A stretch of 64,000 nt of DNA from Pareuzebyella sediminis (GTDB lineage: Bacteria; Bacteroidota; Bacteroidia; Flavobacteriales; Flavobacteriaceae): positions 1,116,001-1,180,000 of the forward strand of contig NZ_VTZS01000001.1 in assembly GCF_008367235.1 (NCBI RefSeq). The letters run 5' to 3'. The position numbers were made by a program, and so were the translations under genes. The notes beneath the pieces are model-generated. The model was not told the origin of the DNA, searched no databases, and worked only from the letters and a program-made list of their open reading frames with translations. The first letter of the stretch is position 1, and each line of letters begins with the position of its first letter. Positions 53,019 to 62,479 of the stretch are shown one piece after another.

Positions 53019-53903
53019 GTGAAAACTGCCCTTCAAAAGTCTCCCATACCTGAAACCCGAGCCTATAAAGCCAAATTTCTGAAAGAACCTGTTTTCGACC
53101 CCAACTGGCATTTTCACTCGGAATACCAACTTTTTTTGGTCTTAAAAGGAAAAGGCACCCGTTTTATCGGAGACAGCGTACAGCCCTTCAAAACGGGAGA
53201 TATTACCTTTACTGGGCCTAACCTTCCCCATCTTTGGCGCAATGACCAGGATATCGATCAAGCAAGTGATATTGCATGGTCTGAAGGGGCGGTAGTATAT
53301 TTCAAGGAAGACTTCTTGGGTAGGGAATTTTTACAAACGGAAGAGGCCATTCGTTTACGACAGGTTTTTGCAAGAAGCTTAAGAGGTATCGAATTTACCG
53401 GAAAGACCGCTGAAAAACTGGGATCAATGATCAAAACGCTCATATCCCTAAAAGACTTTGACGGAATGCTCTATCTTTTAAAGATACTCAACTTCATCAG
53501 CAAGACTAAAGAATATAGGTTATTGGCCAGCCCAGGTTACACCAACACCCTTAAAGAAGCAGACACCGAAAAAATGTATCGTGTTTATGCACACGTCATG
53601 AAGAATTTTAAAGGGAAAATGGCATTGTCCGATTTAGCCGAATTGACCAATATGACGCCGACTTCTTTCAGTCGGTATTTTAAGGTACACGCCAACAAAT
53701 CGTTTTCTGAATTCGTTAGCGAAATTCGGATCGGCCATGCATGCAAACTACTTATCGAAAAGAGGATGAATGTTTCCCAAGCTTGCTACAACAGTGGTTT
53801 CCAGACGCTTTCCAACTTCAATCGGCAATTCAAAGCGATCACAAAAAGAACTCCGAGAGACTACAAGAGGGAGTACACCACCAATGAAATTACTCGTCGT
53901 TAA
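53019..53903 (+). CDS. AraC family transcriptional regulator
   Basis: 294 residues. The N-terminal cupin sensor domain includes NWHFHSEYQLFLVLKGKGTR and GDITFTGPNLPHLWRN. The C-terminal pair of helix-turn-helix motifs reads MALSDLAELTNMTPTSFSRY and NVSQACYNSGFQTLSNFNRQ, ending FKAITKRTPRDYKRE. The start is GTG. The gene is divergent from the ThuA-cupredoxin operon across 164 bp and is its likely activator, sensing a sugar. Its 3' end overlaps the opposite propeller gene by 14 bp. Confidence 0.92.
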   Translation: MKTALQKSPIPETRAYKAKFLKEPVFDPNWHFHSEYQLFLVLKGKGTRFIGDSVQPFKTGDITFTGPNLPHLWRNDQDIDQASDIAWSEGAVVYFKEDFLGREFLQTEEAIRLRQVFARSLRGIEFTGKTAEKLGSMIKTLISLKDFDGMLYLLKILNFISKTKEYRLLASPGYTNTLKEADTEKMYRVYAHVMKNFKGKMALSDLAELTNMTPTSFSRYFKVHANKSFSEFVSEIRIGHACKLLIEKRMNVSQACYNSGFQTLSNFNRQFKAITKRTPRDYKREYTTNEITRR

Positions 53904-55203
53904 GTTCACTGTTTAGTACCGTCGAAATATCGATCATATACATTTGCCGGCCATCACCACCATGTGTTGAATCAAAAATAACAAGGGTACCATCACTACT
54001 ATTTCTAGGATGAAGGTCGCAGCGCATTTCACCCGTATATTTCTCGGGTTCATGAAACTTGCCGAGGGAAACTTTGGTTCTACTTGGAACATGAAAAAGA
54101 TAAAGTTCCTGTAGACGTTCATCGCCTTGGGGATATGTATCATTGAGAATCCACTCATTATTGCTTCCATTGATATAGGTATTGTGTCCGTTTACGACCA
54201 TTATGTCTTCACCGACCGGGGTAATTTCTTCCGTCATATCGGTAAAGAGGTAGAAACCCCATTCTTTTCCCACAGGTTTTGTCCACATACATATTTGATT
54301 CGGGTTCTTCCAAATAAAATGGGAGGTATGCCCCGAAGGATCCAAAATGTATCGGTTTGAACCATCAAGGTCGGCCGTCACCATTCGAGTAATAAATCCA
54401 GAGGGTTTGATGTCTTTGCCATTACCCTTTTCCTTGCGCCATCGGTGCAGAAACACAAAACGGCTATCATCGGGACTGATTAAAATATGGTTGAACCAAT
54501 GCCAATAATCAGTCAATACTTCACCTTGATTCGACTGCCTGGCCATTTCGTCTATGGACACTAAAAGTTCCGATGCTCCTGTACTTAGATCGATTTTATA
54601 GATTCCTATGTTATCTGGATGCCGGTTTAGCGCAGTAGGGTCAGGAATTCCCGCATAGCCATAGCCGGGCCGTAGTTTCTGAATACGGTTGAATTCGGTT
54701 CCAAGAGCAAAGGTTCCGTCGTTGCTAATTGTATAAATGGCCTTCGGAAGTATTCTTTCTTTTTTGGTAAAAACATTGACTATCCTACTAATGTAATGAT
54801 CATCCTTTATATCGTTCCAGATAATCTCTTCCCCTGAACCAGGAATCCATTGTAGCATACAGCCCTGCTGCCATCCCCAGGCCTTTGTCTCGCCAAGGGG
54901 TATCCATTTATTATCATTATGAAGATCTACCATGCCAATGATCAGTCTATCATGTTCGAGAGGTGAACGATGTATCGTATCTACTTCCATGCCCAATACA
55001 TAACGCCCGGATGGATCTACCTGCAGCTTATCGTAATACCCAAACCAATGCTGTGCGGGGCCCGATGTCAATTTTTTAATCTCTGGTGTCCATTCTTCGA
55101 CAGTCCCGATATCGGTTTGCACTGTTGATTCTGTCGTGTTTGAGGTCTTTTCCCGGCATCCTAAAATGAAAACAATGAGGAGCACTGAAACATAGTATTT
55201 CAT
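53890..55203 (-). CDS. TolB-like beta-propeller lipoprotein of unknown function
   Basis: 437 residues with a lipoprotein signal (MKYYVSVLLIVFILGC). Repeated blades are visible (KLQVDPSGRYVLGMEVDTI, LQWIPGSGEEIIWNDIKDD, ISPDDSRFVFLHRWRKEKG, LHPRNSSDGTLVIFDSTHGG). The opening motif HWFGYYDKLQVDPSG and the Trp-rich blade ends are distinctive. It resembles oligogalacturonate-lyase-like propellers, but no lyase residue can be assigned. It may bind or process a polysaccharide fragment. Convergent, with a 14-bp overlap, with the AraC gene. Confidence 0.8.
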   Translation of the reverse strand: MKYYVSVLLIVFILGCREKTSNTTESTVQTDIGTVEEWTPEIKKLTSGPAQHWFGYYDKLQVDPSGRYVLGMEVDTIHRSPLEHDRLIIGMVDLHNDNKWIPLGETKAWGWQQGCMLQWIPGSGEEIIWNDIKDDHYISRIVNVFTKKERILPKAIYTISNDGTFALGTEFNRIQKLRPGYGYAGIPDPTALNRHPDNIGIYKIDLSTGASELLVSIDEMARQSNQGEVLTDYWHWFNHILISPDDSRFVFLHRWRKEKGNGKDIKPSGFITRMVTADLDGSNRYILDPSGHTSHFIWKNPNQICMWTKPVGKEWGFYLFTDMTEEITPVGEDIMVVNGHNTYINGSNNEWILNDTYPQGDERLQELYLFHVPSRTKVSLGKFHEPEKYTGEMRCDLHPRNSSDGTLVIFDSTHGGDGRQMYMIDISTVLNSELNDE

Positions 55204-55525
55204 AAATTTATATTGATCATTAGGCTAAGAATTTCAGTAAGTACGGTCTGTGAACCGATTGGAATTGGCGAACGGAACTATCCGTGGTACCACTTTGTCT
55301 AAAATTAACTATAATTCCCCTTAAATCTAAAAAAGGAGCAGCCCAAAATAGACTGGAAGCCACACTATAGGACTTTGGTTCGAGCACTTCGGCCAGAACG
55401 ATTTCCGGTATAATTTTTTCTAGAACGAAAATCATTTTTGATTCCTTTAGATTTCAGATCATCGGAAATACTTAAAATACGTCACCTTCCACGACACCTA
55501 CATTATTTTCCCTTAATTTTATCCC
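55204..55525. other. Intergenic region before the COG2509 flavoprotein
   Basis: 322 bp. A 71-codon open frame on the minus strand (55220-55435) ends 17 bp before the propeller gene. Its product has no recognised family or signal sequence, so it is not called. No terminator or good promoter box was found. Confidence 0.45.
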
Positions 55526-57076
55526 ATGGTGAAAACCTTGCAACTGCGTTTACCCCTATCGGAAGTATCTCAAAAAGATATCCTTAAAAAACGAGTGGCC
55601 CAAAATCTTGGGCTTTCCGATAATGAATTTACCATTGATGTTCTAAAAAAATCGATAGATGCGAGGAAACCTAAAATTGTTTTTAATTATAAGCTCGCTG
55701 TTTACATCGGCGAACAACAACCGGAAAATAAAATATCTTTTGACTACAAGGATGTCTCAAAAGCCAAAACCGTACATATTGTAGGGTTCGGGCCGGCCGG
55801 AATGTGGGCGGCACTGCGTTGCCTAGAACTCGGCTTCAAGCCGGTCGTTTTTGAAAGGGGCAAAGACGTAAGGCGCAGAAGAAGAGATCTCAAGGCGATC
55901 AATCAAGATCATCAAGTAAATGAAGACTCGAATTACTGTTTTGGCGAGGGAGGTGCTGGCACCTATTCAGATGGCAAACTCTACACCCGAAGCCTCAAAC
56001 GGGGAGATGTCAGACGTATTTTCGAAAGTTTGGTCTACCACGGGGCAACGGAGGAAATTTTAGTAGAAGCACACCCGCATATCGGAACCAATAAATTGCC
56101 CAAAATTGTAAAAAATATCCGGGAAACTATTATTGCACATGGGGGTGAGATTCATTTCGAAAGTCGAGTCACCGATTTTATGGTGAAGGACAACCGATTG
56201 AGAGCTTTAGTCGTAAACAATTCCACGGAATACCCTACGGACCGAGTAATTTTAGCCACCGGCCATTCTGCCCGCGATATCTTCTACCTGCTGCATAAGA
56301 AAGATATCGAACTATCGGCCAAATCCTTTGCGATGGGGGTACGGGTAGAACATCCGCAACAACTAATCGACTCGATACAATACCATTGTAAAACGGAACG
56401 ACACGAATTGCTTCCTGCAGCCGCCTATAGTATGGTACACCAGGTCAAGGGAAGAGGCGTCTATTCTTTCTGCATGTGCCCAGGTGGCTTTATCGTGCCC
56501 GCCGCTACGGCTCCGGAAGAGGTGGTCGTAAATGGAATGTCACCTTCGAAAAGGAACAATAGGTTTGCTAATTCGGGCATCGTTGTCGAAATCAACGTAG
56601 ATGAGGATCTTAAGAAATACGCACATTTCGGCCCACTGAAAGGCTTGGAGTACCAAAAAGACCTAGAACGCTTGGCCTATACTGCCGGAGGTCGAAGCCA
56701 AACTGCTCCCGGGCAGCGTTTGACCGATTTTGTCGAAGGCCGCACTTCACAAGATCTCAATGCGAGTTCGTATCAACCCGGCCTGCAATCGGCTCCGCTC
56801 CATTCCCTTCTTCCCAAGCTTATAGGAAGCCGTCTGCGGCAAGGATTAAAAGCCTTCGGGGAAAAAATGAACGGGTACTATACCGCTCAGGCAAATGTGG
56901 TGGGTGTAGAATCAAGAACATCGTCCCCGATCACCATTCCTAGAGACCAATACTTAGAGCATCCCAAAATCAAAGGCTTATTTCCCTGTGGCGAAGGTGG
57001 AGGATACGCCGGTGGTATCGTTTCGGCAGCCATGGACGGGGAACGATGTGCCGAAGCAGCGGTTGTAAAGCTTTAG
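55526..57076 (+). CDS. FAD-dependent oxidoreductase, COG2509 type
   Basis: 516 residues. A 75-residue N-terminal domain precedes the FAD-binding Rossmann fold VHIVGFGPAGMWAALRCLEL. Then come CFGEGGAGTYSDGKLYTRS, the NAD(P)-like region RVILATGHSARDIFYLLHK, VYSFCMCPGGFIVPAATAPE and the closing FPCGEGGGYAGGIVSAAMDG. This arrangement matches the uncharacterised FAD-dependent dehydrogenases of COG2509. The substrate is unknown. It is cytoplasmic, and the helicase gene starts 113 bp downstream. Confidence 0.92.
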   Translation: MVKTLQLRLPLSEVSQKDILKKRVAQNLGLSDNEFTIDVLKKSIDARKPKIVFNYKLAVYIGEQQPENKISFDYKDVSKAKTVHIVGFGPAGMWAALRCLELGFKPVVFERGKDVRRRRRDLKAINQDHQVNEDSNYCFGEGGAGTYSDGKLYTRSLKRGDVRRIFESLVYHGATEEILVEAHPHIGTNKLPKIVKNIRETIIAHGGEIHFESRVTDFMVKDNRLRALVVNNSTEYPTDRVILATGHSARDIFYLLHKKDIELSAKSFAMGVRVEHPQQLIDSIQYHCKTERHELLPAAAYSMVHQVKGRGVYSFCMCPGGFIVPAATAPEEVVVNGMSPSKRNNRFANSGIVVEINVDEDLKKYAHFGPLKGLEYQKDLERLAYTAGGRSQTAPGQRLTDFVEGRTSQDLNASSYQPGLQSAPLHSLLPKLIGSRLRQGLKAFGEKMNGYYTAQANVVGVESRTSSPITIPRDQYLEHPKIKGLFPCGEGGGYAGGIVSAAMDGERCAEAAVVKL

Positions 57077-57189
57077 ATGAAACATACATCGATCTTTACA
57101 AGATAAAAGAACCCAACTGGTCATCGAGCTACCACAAAAGAGCTTTTTCCTAATTTAATTAGACGTATCTTCGCGCCTTATTTAAAATT

Positions 57190-58494
57190 ATGACATTCAA
57201 AGAACTCGGCCTCGCCGAACCTCTCCTTCGGGCGTTAGAAACAGAAGGATACTCGCACCCCACCCCCATACAAGAACAAGCCATTCCGATTCTACTAAAA
57301 GGAAAAGATCTATTGGGCGTGGCCCAAACGGGAACGGGTAAGACCGCGGCTTTTGGCCTCCCTCTATTGCATCATCTCTATAATTCTAAAAACGGGGTAT
57401 CTAGAAAACCGAAAATCAAAGCCTTAATCGTCACCCCGACCCGTGAACTGGCCATTCAAATCGGAGATAGTTTTACGGCTTATGGAAGATTTACCGGTCT
57501 TAAGAATACGGTAATCTTCGGAGGAGTAAAGCAAGGGCAACAAACCAGGATTTTGCGGCAAGGCATAGACATTCTTATTGCTACTCCTGGGCGTCTTTTA
57601 GACCTTTTTAACCAAGGATTCGTCTCTTTCCGCGATCTTGAATTTGTAGTTTTAGATGAAGCGGACCAGATGCTGGATATGGGTTTCATTCACGATATAA
57701 AAAAAATAATAGCAAAGCTTCCCCCAAAAAGACAATCGCTCTTTTTCTCGGCTACTATGCCCTCGAATATTGTGGAACTCTCTAAAAAACTATTGGGTGA
57801 TTTCGAGAGAGTTTCTATTCGGCCACAGCAGGCTACGGCCGAAAAGGTGGAACAAGGGGTCTATTTTGTAAGCAAGAAAAATAAGCCAAAATTACTTGTA
57901 CATCTCCTACAGGAAAATCCGACCGACTCCGTTTTGGTTTTTTCGCGAACCAAGCATGGTGCCAACAAAATAGTAAAAAAACTAGCACAAGCGGGCATAG
58001 GATCGGCCGCTATACATGGCAACAAGTCGCAAACGGCCCGTCAAAAAGCACTTGGACAATTTAAGGATGGAAAGCTCCGAATTTTGATAGCTACGGATAT
58101 TGCCGCTAGGGGAATCGACATCGATGAGCTGGCTTTGGTCGTCAATTACGATTTACCCAACGTTTCGGAAACCTATGTGCACCGTATCGGCAGAACAGGC
58201 CGCGCCAATGCCAGCGGAACTGCCCTATCATTTTGCGACAAAGATGAGCGGCCCTATTTAAGGGATATCGAGAAATTGATCAAGCAAGAGGTACCAAGAA
58301 TGCCGGAGCATCAATTTGTCGATGATGAGCAAGAGGAACCCGAAACTAGAGGCCCTGTACAAAAATCTAGGAATTCCAACCCGGCAAAAAATCGGAACCG
58401 TAGTGGCAACCGGTCTAAAAAATCAAGGTATCGAGGAGGGTCCAATTCAAATAGGAATAGTACTAATCGAAATAAGTCTAGGGGCAGGGATTGA
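57190..58494 (+). CDS. rhlE: DEAD-box RNA helicase, RhlE-like
   Basis: 434 residues. All helicase motifs are present: Q-motif [30 protein letters not shown] (I), PTRELAIQ (Ia), [13 protein letters not shown] (II, DEAD), FFSATMP (III, SAT), [14 protein letters not shown] (V) and [12 protein letters not shown] (VI). The C-terminal tail is basic and repetitive ([20 protein letters not shown]), as in RhlE proteins, and probably binds RNA. It acts in RNA folding or ribosome assembly. A strong terminator follows the stop. A 13-bp palindrome CTAATT-T-AATTAG lies 28 bp before its start. Confidence 0.95.
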   Translation: MTFKELGLAEPLLRALETEGYSHPTPIQEQAIPILLKGKDLLGVAQTGTGKTAAFGLPLLHHLYNSKNGVSRKPKIKALIVTPTRELAIQIGDSFTAYGRFTGLKNTVIFGGVKQGQQTRILRQGIDILIATPGRLLDLFNQGFVSFRDLEFVVLDEADQMLDMGFIHDIKKIIAKLPPKRQSLFFSATMPSNIVELSKKLLGDFERVSIRPQQATAEKVEQGVYFVSKKNKPKLLVHLLQENPTDSVLVFSRTKHGANKIVKKLAQAGIGSAAIHGNKSQTARQKALGQFKDGKLRILIATDIAARGIDIDELALVVNYDLPNVSETYVHRIGRTGRANASGTALSFCDKDERPYLRDIEKLIKQEVPRMPEHQFVDDEQEEPETRGPVQKSRNSNPAKNRNRSGNRSKKSRYRGGSNSNRNSTNRNKSRGRD

Positions 58495-58530
58495 CAAAAG
58501 TTCAGCATCCGGAATCTTAATCAATACCTG

Positions 58531-58562
58531 AAAACCCCATAATCTTTAAACTATGGGGTTTT
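58531..58562. terminator. Bidirectional terminator after the helicase gene
   Basis: An 11-bp perfect stem (AAAACCCCATA, 58531-58541, with TATGGGGTTTT, 58552-58562) and a 10-nt loop, 36 bp after the helicase stop and 27 bp before the opposite gene's end. Symmetric A and T runs allow use from both strands. Confidence 0.85.
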
Positions 58563-58589
58563 AATTGTCTTTAAGAATTTTAGTTGTCT

Positions 58590-59384
58590 TTAACGCGCCA
58601 TTCTTATCAATTTCGCCATATACACATATTTCATGTCCCTCGCGGAAATACCTTCTTGCATCAGTTTTGTTACTGATGGGGTTGCCCCCTCGCTATAGTT
58701 TATGTTTTGATTTAAGGCCTGTCCATAATCCTTGAACATACTTACGGTCATGTGCGAGGCATAGGTGTCGCTTCCAATTGGATTTAAAAATCGAATCAAT
58801 CCCCAACTTATCTTATCCCCGGCATCTACGGCTTTTTGATGTAAGGGCTGAAAGACTTCCATCTCGGCTTTCTCATACGTGGCATAATTCATAAGGTCTA
58901 CTTTCATCATATCCACTTGTGCCACCGTACCAAGAACCATTTCAGCAGCTGACGAACCCGTGGTCGTTGCAATTTCTTGGGCAAATATACGTACGGCCAA
59001 ATCCCTTGTTTTAGCAGAACCATTAAGTTTGGCCATAAGGTCGGTCTCGCTCATGGCAGGATAAGCGGCCTTCGCCCTATCCATAAGGTTGTTCCAACTA
59101 CTGCCGTCCATCATTTTAACGGGGTCACTGTATATGGAAACCGTTAAGTATTGAAAATCCTGCATTTCACCACCAGGTTGGAGCGACCATAGGTCCCATC
59201 CGAGAATATCACCTGCTTTAACGCGTTGTTCTTGAATTTTTTCCCAGAATTCTTCCGTTTCCGAATATGCCGCTTCTTGCTCGTTATCGACTTTCATAAA
59301 TTCAAAAGTAAGGTACAGCGTTTCTTGTGCGGTGACCAGATTACATAGGAGTATTCCGAATAGTAAGAGTACTACTTTTTTCAT
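58590..59384 (-). CDS. Secreted protein with an internal duplication
   Basis: 264 residues with signal peptide MKKVVLLLFGILLCNLVTAQ. Two halves share a pattern: FMKVDNEQEAAYSETEEFWE then KAGDILGWDLW and LTVSIYSD (about 29-86), and MMKVDLMNYATYEKAEMEVF then DAGDKISWGLIRF and MTVSMFKD (about 159-224). Alternating strands and helices suggest two dimeric alpha-beta-barrel-like units. No catalytic motif or known family was recognised. It lies between a terminator and the HK/LytTR gene pair. The function is unknown and it may bind a small ligand. Confidence 0.75.
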   Translation of the reverse strand: MKKVVLLLFGILLCNLVTAQETLYLTFEFMKVDNEQEAAYSETEEFWEKIQEQRVKAGDILGWDLWSLQPGGEMQDFQYLTVSIYSDPVKMMDGSSWNNLMDRAKAAYPAMSETDLMAKLNGSAKTRDLAVRIFAQEIATTTGSSAAEMVLGTVAQVDMMKVDLMNYATYEKAEMEVFQPLHQKAVDAGDKISWGLIRFLNPIGSDTYASHMTVSMFKDYGQALNQNINYSEGATPSVTKLMQEGISARDMKYVYMAKLIRMAR

Positions 59385-59595
59385 GTTTCCATTGGTTTAT
59401 TGATTAGAGGAATCGGATTGGACTACGAACACCTTAATTCATCCATAGGCCAAATTCGTATTCCTAAGTATGGCTCCCCCGAACCATAATCAATACTACT
59501 GATGAAAAGTGAAAAAAAAAGGGAAATAAGGACAAATGAATGGTTTTACTGTCCATTTGAGCATTATTACTTACCGAAGTCATAATTGGTAACCC

Positions 59596-60327
59596 TTAAA
59601 TTGTGTGAATACGAGCAAATAAATGCTCTTTATGGGACCTACTAATAGGAATGACTTTTCTATTGATCTCAATATGGGTATCGCTCACCACATCCAACTT
59701 TGAGATATTCACCATGTATGATCTATGGATTCGTAGGAATATAGCATTCGGTAATTTTTCCTCGAGCACCTTAAGAGTACTTGACAATAGGTATTTTTTT
59801 GTGGGTGTGACCACCGTAGCATAATTTCGATCGGCTTCGACATAGAGAATATCAGAAAGCAAAAGTTTCTCCATTTTGCCATTGTGTCTTATAAAAATAC
59901 GATCGTTCAACACGTGCATATCTATAGGGACCTGAGGTTCTTTTTCTTCTTCCTTCAACTGTTCTACAACAAGAGCGACAGCGCGTTGTAAATTTAATTT
60001 GTTGAACGGTTTGGTAATGAATGCCATAGGATGTGTTGCCTTAGCTTTTTCAAAAGTTTTAGCATCATTGTTCGCGGTCAAATAAATAATTGGGATGTCA
60101 ATGACTTTCTGAATAGAACGGGCGGTTTCTATACCGTTCAACGCCCCTTTAAGATTAATATCTAGCAACAAAATGTCAGGAGTATTATTGAGAACATGGT
60201 CAACAGCTTCTTCTCCCCTCGAAAGAATACCCGATATATCATACCCCGAGTTCTTTAGCTGTAACGCAAGGTTCGCTCCGATAATCATATCGTCTTCTAC
60301 AATTAGAATGGTGGGCTGCTTTTTCAT
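59596..60327 (-). CDS. LytTR family response regulator
   Basis: 243 residues. Receiver domain: TILIVEDDMIIGANLALQLK, phospho-acceptor in DILLLDINLKGALNGIE, IIYLTANND and the Lys in AFITKPFNKLNLQRA. LytTR domain: DILYVEADRNYATVVTPTKK, FLRIHRSYMVNISKLDVVSD and PISRSHKEHLFARI. It starts 2 bp after the stop of the TPR sensor kinase gene, so they form an operon and a matched pair. Targets unknown. Confidence 0.92.
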   Translation of the reverse strand: MKKQPTILIVEDDMIIGANLALQLKNSGYDISGILSRGEEAVDHVLNNTPDILLLDINLKGALNGIETARSIQKVIDIPIIYLTANNDAKTFEKAKATHPMAFITKPFNKLNLQRAVALVVEQLKEEEKEPQVPIDMHVLNDRIFIRHNGKMEKLLLSDILYVEADRNYATVVTPTKKYLLSSTLKVLEEKLPNAIFLRIHRSYMVNISKLDVVSDTHIEINRKVIPISRSHKEHLFARIHTI

Positions 60328-60329
60328 TT

Positions 60330-62291
60330 TTAGGCTGCTTTTTCAATCTGAAACTGAATGGAGACAGATGTTCCCTGAGAAGTTTTAAGATTCATTTTTC
60401 CATCCAATTGCTTGGTCAACAGTGCAATGAGCTGGGTACCAAAACCTGTTCCAGCCACTTCATCACCCGCTGTAAAACCCACTCCGTCATCAATAACCTT
60501 CAACTGAAATATATCTGCAATTTTATGTAGACCAACAGTGATTTTCCCCTCCCTATGGTCAGGAAAGGCGTATTTCAGCGAGTTTGTAACCAGTTCATTA
60601 ACAATAAGGCCGATGGGTGTTGCCGCATCGACATCTAGCTCGAGTTCGGGCATATCGATTTCAATAGCCACTTTACCCACCATTCCAAAAGCATCTACCG
60701 TGTACTCCAATAAATTTTCGAAGTAATCTTTCATCTCAATGGAAGTCAAATGTTTGCCCGTATATAATTTTTGATGGATCATCGCCATACTCAACACCCG
60801 ATGCTGGCTTTCCAGCATGGCATCCGACACCAATTTGTCTTTGATTTGAGCGGCATGTAGGGACAAAAGACTTGAAACCATTTCTAAATTGTTCTTTACC
60901 CGATGGTGTATTTCCATGATCAAGAACTCCTTATCGTTATTCTGCTTCTGCAACAGTCGATTCTTTCTTACATTGTTCGCGATGGCCTGATACGAAAGTA
61001 GAAGCAAGAGAAGCATTAAAATAGCGATAATAATGAAAAGGGTCTGCCTTGTCTTCTGTCTACTGATCAGAGATTCTTGATGTAAAATTTGACCTTCCTT
61101 ATCGGCTAAATCCAGTTCTGTTCGCAATAAAGATGTACGCTGATCGGCCTCTGCAGTAAAAATTTGGGCTTTGAGCCTGTCATATTCGGCCATCGCCTTG
61201 TAAGCTTGTTGATAATCATGATTCCCTGCATATGCCCTTCCTAGGCCTTCATAGGCTTGGGCGAGGTAAAACCCATCACCGAAATCCTCAGTGGCAATAT
61301 CAATGCTCTTACGCAGGTTCTTTATCGCTAGCGTGTAGTCACCCCGTTGAATATTCATTTTTCCAATGGAGAGCCATGAGCGCATTAACAGAAAGTCATT
61401 GGATAACATTTTTGCATACTTGACAGCATTTACCCCCGCTTCTTCGGCCTCTTGATATGTATTCAGGTAAACGTAAAGATCTAATAGGGATATATAGATG
61501 TCGCTCAAATTGTTATAGAAACCATACCGCTCCCCAATGATCAAAGCATGTTCGTAATACTGTTTCGCCTTTTCATATTCCTTTAAAGAAAGATAATTGT
61601 TGCCGGCCACATACAGTGTAAAGTCATAGTCAAGATCTGTAATTCCTATCTCTTCAAATATTTCAAGGGACTTCAGGGCATATTCCAACCCAGTCTCTGC
61701 TTTGGACTGTTTCCAAAAAAGGTTGCTCAAATCGCTATAGGCCAAGGCAATGGCTTTTCTATCGCGTAACTCCTTGCCAAGTCGTAATGAAATCTCGGCG
61801 TAGTCAGTTGCTTTATCCAATCGGCCTCTACGCTCATAGACATACCCCAATTGAGTATTTAGAAAGGCCAAGTCGCGCTTTGCAACTTTAGCTCGGGCCT
61901 CATTTAAAACCACTTCGGCACTGTCTAATTTTTCCATTCTCAACAAGACTGCGCCTTGGGTAACCATGAACCGTCCCTCCCAAATTACATGGTGTTGTTC
62001 AATGCTCTGACCCAATCCTTCTTTAACGAATTTCATCGCTGTACCCAAATTGCGCGTATGCCAATAATAGGCGAGATCATGTAGTACTGACAACCGAATG
62101 GTATCAGACTTGATTTTAGGATACGCTTTTTCCAATATTTTCAAATAGGATGGCCCAAAATTATCGGTGTCGACAAAAACTTTTTTGTAGGGATTTTCGC
62201 TTTCTAAATCGATAATCTGAGCAAAACTGGTTCCCCAATTCAGGGTAGAAAGGAATGCAAGGCAAGCTACTTTGTAAAAGAAACTCAGCAT
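60330..62291 (-). CDS. TPR-containing sensor histidine kinase, HisKA_2 type
   Basis: 653 residues. The signal peptide MLSFFYKVACLAFLSTLNWG sets the start at 62291; the frame is open 36 codons upstream. Residues about 70-390 are TPRs (AIALAYSDLSNLFWKQSKAE, LYVAGNNYLSLKEYEKAKQY, LAQAYEGLGRAYAGNHDYQQ). One membrane helix (TLFIIIAILMLLLLLLSYQA) leads to a coiled segment and the HisKA_2 dimerisation domain LIMEIHHRVKNNLEMVSSLL (phospho-His in EIHHR), then HATPase_c NELVTNSLKYAF and DDGVGF. The TPR part is likely extracytoplasmic and senses a partner. It precedes the LytTR gene by 2 bp. Confidence 0.93.
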   Translation of the reverse strand: MLSFFYKVACLAFLSTLNWGTSFAQIIDLESENPYKKVFVDTDNFGPSYLKILEKAYPKIKSDTIRLSVLHDLAYYWHTRNLGTAMKFVKEGLGQSIEQHHVIWEGRFMVTQGAVLLRMEKLDSAEVVLNEARAKVAKRDLAFLNTQLGYVYERRGRLDKATDYAEISLRLGKELRDRKAIALAYSDLSNLFWKQSKAETGLEYALKSLEIFEEIGITDLDYDFTLYVAGNNYLSLKEYEKAKQYYEHALIIGERYGFYNNLSDIYISLLDLYVYLNTYQEAEEAGVNAVKYAKMLSNDFLLMRSWLSIGKMNIQRGDYTLAIKNLRKSIDIATEDFGDGFYLAQAYEGLGRAYAGNHDYQQAYKAMAEYDRLKAQIFTAEADQRTSLLRTELDLADKEGQILHQESLISRQKTRQTLFIIIAILMLLLLLLSYQAIANNVRKNRLLQKQNNDKEFLIMEIHHRVKNNLEMVSSLLSLHAAQIKDKLVSDAMLESQHRVLSMAMIHQKLYTGKHLTSIEMKDYFENLLEYTVDAFGMVGKVAIEIDMPELELDVDAATPIGLIVNELVTNSLKYAFPDHREGKITVGLHKIADIFQLKVIDDGVGFTAGDEVAGTGFGTQLIALLTKQLDGKMNLKTSQGTSVSIQFQIEKAA

Positions 62292-62479
62292 TTTAATTTG
62301 GTTGGTTTGGAGGGCACTACCTTTAAATGTACGATATAATTCCCAGATTTGGTTAGAAAAAGAATTTAATCGATTCGGACAGTAAAAAGGGGCATTCATC
62401 CGTATTCGGCAAACAATTCATTCACATTGCACTTTATTTGAATATATGTTCAAGTTCGCTTTTACATAAAGTATGCAAA

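Noticed and set aside
55220-55435. 71-codon minus-strand frame upstream of the propeller lipoprotein
   Set aside because: Possible but unsupported: no recognised domain and no promoter; kept only as a remark on the gap.
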